Part shown: positions 62,159 through 64,000 of the stretch, one piece after another | Numbering within the stretch: the first letter of the stretch is position 1 | How the letters are laid out: each line of letters begins with the position of its first letter | Assembly (NCBI GenBank): GCA_025362495.1 | Contig: JANYGI010000176.1 | Location: 47,533-111,532, forward strand | Direction of reading: 5' to 3' | Length of the DNA stretch: 64,000 bases | Source of the DNA: Byssovorax sp. | Lineage (GTDB): Bacteria; Myxococcota_A; Polyangia; Polyangiales; Polyangiaceae | Notes under the pieces: model-generated | Told to the model about the DNA's origin: nothing | Seen by the model: the letters and a program-made list of their open reading frames with translations, nothing else | The model's database searches: none | Position numbers and translations under genes: made by a program

Positions 62159-62425
62159 ATGATCCTCAAATCAGTCTCCGTCGCCTTGCTCGTCGTGACG
62201 CTCGTGACCGGCTGCCACAAGGGGGCTGCGGGGCCCAGGCACCGGGAGCGGGCCCAGGTGCAGGACGTCAATTGCCGCGAGCCCGCGCAGCCCAGGGCGT
62301 TCTTCTACCCGGCCGAGAACCGCGTCGACTACGGGCCTGACGATCCGAAGCAGGACGGGTGTGCCCTGCTCGTCTCGGATCATCTCTTCTGCTGCCCGGA
62401 CGTCAAGCGCGCGACGGATCGCTGA
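62159..62425 (+). CDS. Small lipoprotein, unknown
   Basis: Predicted lipoprotein of 88 aa. Signal peptide with lipobox VTLVTGCHKG. The mature part has five further Cys pairs or singles (NCREP, DGCALL, FCCPD), so disulphide bonds are likely in the envelope. The family is not recognised. It follows the recN inverted repeat and is convergent with the membrane protein gene at 62432. Confidence 0.65.
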   Translation: MILKSVSVALLVVTLVTGCHKGAAGPRHRERAQVQDVNCREPAQPRAFFYPAENRVDYGPDDPKQDGCALLVSDHLFCCPDVKRATDR

Positions 62426-62431
62426 AGGCGC

Positions 62432-62884
62432 CTACTCGGCGCCGGTGCGCGGGCCATAGAAGCCGTAAATCCACCCTGCCGCGCCGATCAGCGACGGAGC
62501 GACGACGGTGGCGCCGAGGATCGCGAAGACAAGATTGTTGCGGGGCTCGGCCGTCATGTCGACGCCGGACACGTGCCACCAGGCCTTCACGGCCGTGACC
62601 AGCCAGTTGGCGAAGTTCGAGACGATGAAGGCCCACGCGAGGCGCTTTTGCCCGACTGGCCCGTAGCGCAGGAGCCGCAGCGTCGAGGCCACGCCGAGCA
62701 TCAGGAAGGCTCCGAGCAGCGCGTTGAGGTGCGCCGCGAGCGCCACCTTCGGATCGGCGGGGACCTTGCCTGTCATCGCCTGAGCGACGTAGATGCCCGT
62801 GAGGAAGCCAATCAGCACCAGCCAGGCGCTGGCGAGGGCGAGCAGGCGCGCCGCAGGAGCGCTGGGAGCCTTGGGATCGATCAC
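62432..62884 (-). CDS. Styrene-oxide isomerase / hydroxylaminobenzene mutase-like membrane protein
   Basis: Four-helix membrane protein of 150 aa from GTG at 62884; longer upstream reading is shadow. Helices: LLALASAWLVLIGFLTGIYVAQ, LNALLGAFLMLGVASTLRL, LAWAFIVSNFANWLVTAVKAWW, and FAILGATVVAPSLIGAAGWIYGF. The AAHLNALLGAF motif (His about 52) matches the conserved His-Leu-Asn of the styrene-oxide isomerase and hydroxylaminobenzene mutase family, in which it binds haem b. These enzymes rearrange an epoxide or an aryl-hydroxylamine. No styrene or nitroaromatic genes are nearby, so the substrate is unknown. Identification rests on pattern, not alignment. Confidence 0.7.
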   Translation of the reverse strand: MIDPKAPSAPAARLLALASAWLVLIGFLTGIYVAQAMTGKVPADPKVALAAHLNALLGAFLMLGVASTLRLLRYGPVGQKRLAWAFIVSNFANWLVTAVKAWWHVSGVDMTAEPRNNLVFAILGATVVAPSLIGAAGWIYGFYGPRTGAE

Positions 62885-63147
62885 GTGGGTTTCACCGGGC
62901 CGGGGACGCGTCCGCCGCGCCACGACCGGCCGCCTACGCTCCGGTGGCGAACACGGTTCCATGGTGGCTCCCACCGCGCGGGGCGGGGCGCACGACCACG
63001 CGCAGTCTCCCTGGCCGCGCCGGCACGCCCGGATTTCCAGACTGTAGCGGACTGCGCGCCTCGCGACCGAGCGATCGCGCGATCGGGCACGAAACCGCCT
63101 GTGCTCGGCGCCTTCCCCGATCCTGGCGGGCCTGCGATACTCCGCGG

Positions 63148-63681
63148 ATGCTGATCCGCGCCGCCCGGGAGTCGGACTTCGACGCCATCGCCGACCTCGT
63201 CAATCACTACATCCGCGAGACCGCCATTCACTTCGGCACCGATACCGTGACGGCCGCGGAGCTCCACGAGGGGTGGAGGGGCCACGAGGAGGTCTATCCC
63301 TGCCTGGTGGCCGAGGTCGACGGGCGCTTTGCCGGGTACAGCAAGGCGGGCGTGTTCCGCGAGCGCGCGGCCTACGCGTGGACGACGGAGACCACCGTCT
63401 ACGTGGAGCGAGGGCTGGAGCGAAAGGGCGTCGGCAAAGCGCTCTATCAACGCCTCTTCGCCATCCTCTGCGCCCAGGGGTTTCAATCGGCGATCGGCGG
63501 GATCGCCCTGCCCAACGACGCGAGCGTGCGGCTCCACGAGGCCCTCGGCTTCATGAAGGTCGCCCACGTGGTGCGCGCGGGGTGGAAATTCGGGCGGTTC
63601 CACGATCTCGGGTTCTGGCAAAGGGATCTTCATCCCCCGAGCGGCGCCCCGCGGCCGATCGTGGCGCCCGTGTACGGGTGA
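63148..63681 (+). CDS. GNAT acetyltransferase, phosphinothricin-acetyltransferase-like
   Basis: Acetyltransferase of 177 aa. It begins MLIRAARESDFDAIADLVNHYIRETAIHF, the usual opening of the PAT/YncA (phosphinothricin- or methionine-sulfoximine-type) group. The acetyl-CoA site reads TVYVERGLERKGVGKALYQRLFAIL and is followed by GIALPNDASVRLHEALGFMKVAHVVRAGWKFGRFHDLGFWQRDL, another hallmark of the group. Members acetylate amino-acid analogues such as phosphinothricin and methionine sulfoximine. The specific substrate is not proven. It is transcribed divergently from the isomerase-like gene. Confidence 0.9.
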   Translation: MLIRAARESDFDAIADLVNHYIRETAIHFGTDTVTAAELHEGWRGHEEVYPCLVAEVDGRFAGYSKAGVFRERAAYAWTTETTVYVERGLERKGVGKALYQRLFAILCAQGFQSAIGGIALPNDASVRLHEALGFMKVAHVVRAGWKFGRFHDLGFWQRDLHPPSGAPRPIVAPVYG

Positions 63682-63687
63682 CGCGGC

Positions 63688-64000
63688 TCAGCTGCCCGTC
63701 CAGAGCCCCTTGAGCATCATGCACGTCGACTCGTGGGTGGCGCCGGTGGCGTCGAGCTTGGAATAGAAGTGGAGGTCCTCGACGGCGCCGTCGAGGGTGA
63801 GCTTGCAGACGCCGATCTCTCCCTCGAGAGGACACGAGTCCACGAGGGTCCCGCCGAGGCGCGGACAGGCGTCCTCCGCGTCGGAGCGCTGGGTCCCGTC
63901 GAAGCCAGTCAGCTCGTTGCACTGGTGCAGCGTCGGCGAGCCCGACGGGTCGACGAGGTCGCAGGCGACGCTGCCATTCGAGCCACAGCCCGCGAGGAGC
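63688..64000 (-). CDS. Cys-rich lipoprotein, N-terminus off the right edge
   Basis: Partial gene whose visible 104 codons encode the end of a signal peptide with lipobox LLAGCGSNG and a mature protein with Cys in VACDLVD, HQCNEL, DACPRLG, VDSCPLEG, GVCKLTL and TCMMLKGLWTGS. The regular spacing suggests three disulphides in a small secreted domain. No family is recognised. Its stop is six bases after the acetyltransferase stop on the other strand, so the two converge. Confidence 0.7.
   Translation of the reverse strand, partial: LLAGCGSNGSVACDLVDPSGSPTLHQCNELTGFDGTQRSDAEDACPRLGGTLVDSCPLEGEIGVCKLTLDGAVEDLHFYSKLDATGATHESTCMMLKGLWTGS

Overview
The window is bacterial DNA of very high G+C content with dense genes, many GTG and TTG starts, long shadow ORFs, and a protein set typical of predatory or social myxobacteria: many lipoproteins, Ser/Thr protein kinases fused to other domains, MYXO-CTERM-like sorting tails, PEGA and Kelch-repeat envelope proteins, and ECF sigma/FecR cassettes. 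I infer Myxococcota, most likely order Polyangiales (Polyangiaceae-like). This is read from gene content, not from a marker gene. I found no rRNA, tRNA, complete insertion sequence, prophage or CRISPR array.

Layout. 1-3806 (minus): a translationally coupled sugar ABC transporter (binding lipoprotein, two permeases, ATPase running off the left edge). 3868-8053 (minus): an OmpA-like lipoprotein, a protein with a long Pro/Ala-rich tail, and an SMC/Rad50-like ATPase. 8179-11401: a zinc-peptidase-like lipoprotein convergent with a two-TM protein of unknown role. 11622-15330: a coupled trio (NTF2-like lipoprotein, DUF4159 protein, VWA/GATase-like membrane protein). 15331-15912: a gene-poor stretch packed with short tandem repeats, just before a diguanylate cyclase. 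16915-19745: a Uma2 nuclease-like protein, a DUF2071 protein and DNA polymerase III delta (holA). 19886-25220: a lipoprotein with GATase-like fold convergent with a large secreted M36 metalloprotease carrying a MYXO-CTERM-like tail.

25525-30719: an LEA14-like lipoprotein, a kinase-STAND ATPase fusion and a PEGA/TPR outer-membrane protein. 31320-32282: an Rpn-type nuclease. 32477-36419: a two-gene sensory phosphorelay. 36709-37539: a small MYXO-CTERM protein. 38152-39807: an EF-G-like GTPase lacking domains IV and V, preceded by a hairpin and a possible leader ORF. 39792-42849: an ECF sigma, FecR-like regulator and envelope protein operon. 42911-48148: a duplicated-domain lipoprotein, a universal stress protein, a TonB-like protein, a double DUF1540 protein and a second kinase with a DCG motif in place of DFG.

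48048-51470: a 14-repeat Kelch protein. 51531-56333: M1 aminopeptidase, acetyltransferase and glycogen synthase. 56391-60171: a DUF3829 lipoprotein, an unknown protein and an AgmX/TonB-like protein. 60236-61978: recN, followed by a 27-bp inverted repeat. 62159 to the end: a small lipoprotein, a styrene-oxide-isomerase/hydroxylaminobenzene-mutase-like membrane protein, a phosphinothricin-type acetyltransferase and a truncated Cys-rich lipoprotein.

Housekeeping genes (holA, recN, glgA) are interspersed with envelope and signalling genes, so this looks like chromosomal backbone rather than one genomic island. The most unusual structures are the 22/29-bp repeat field at 15426-15860, the truncated EF-G with its leader hairpin, the SMC-like ATPase pair, and two unrelated nuclease families that share one C-terminal tail.
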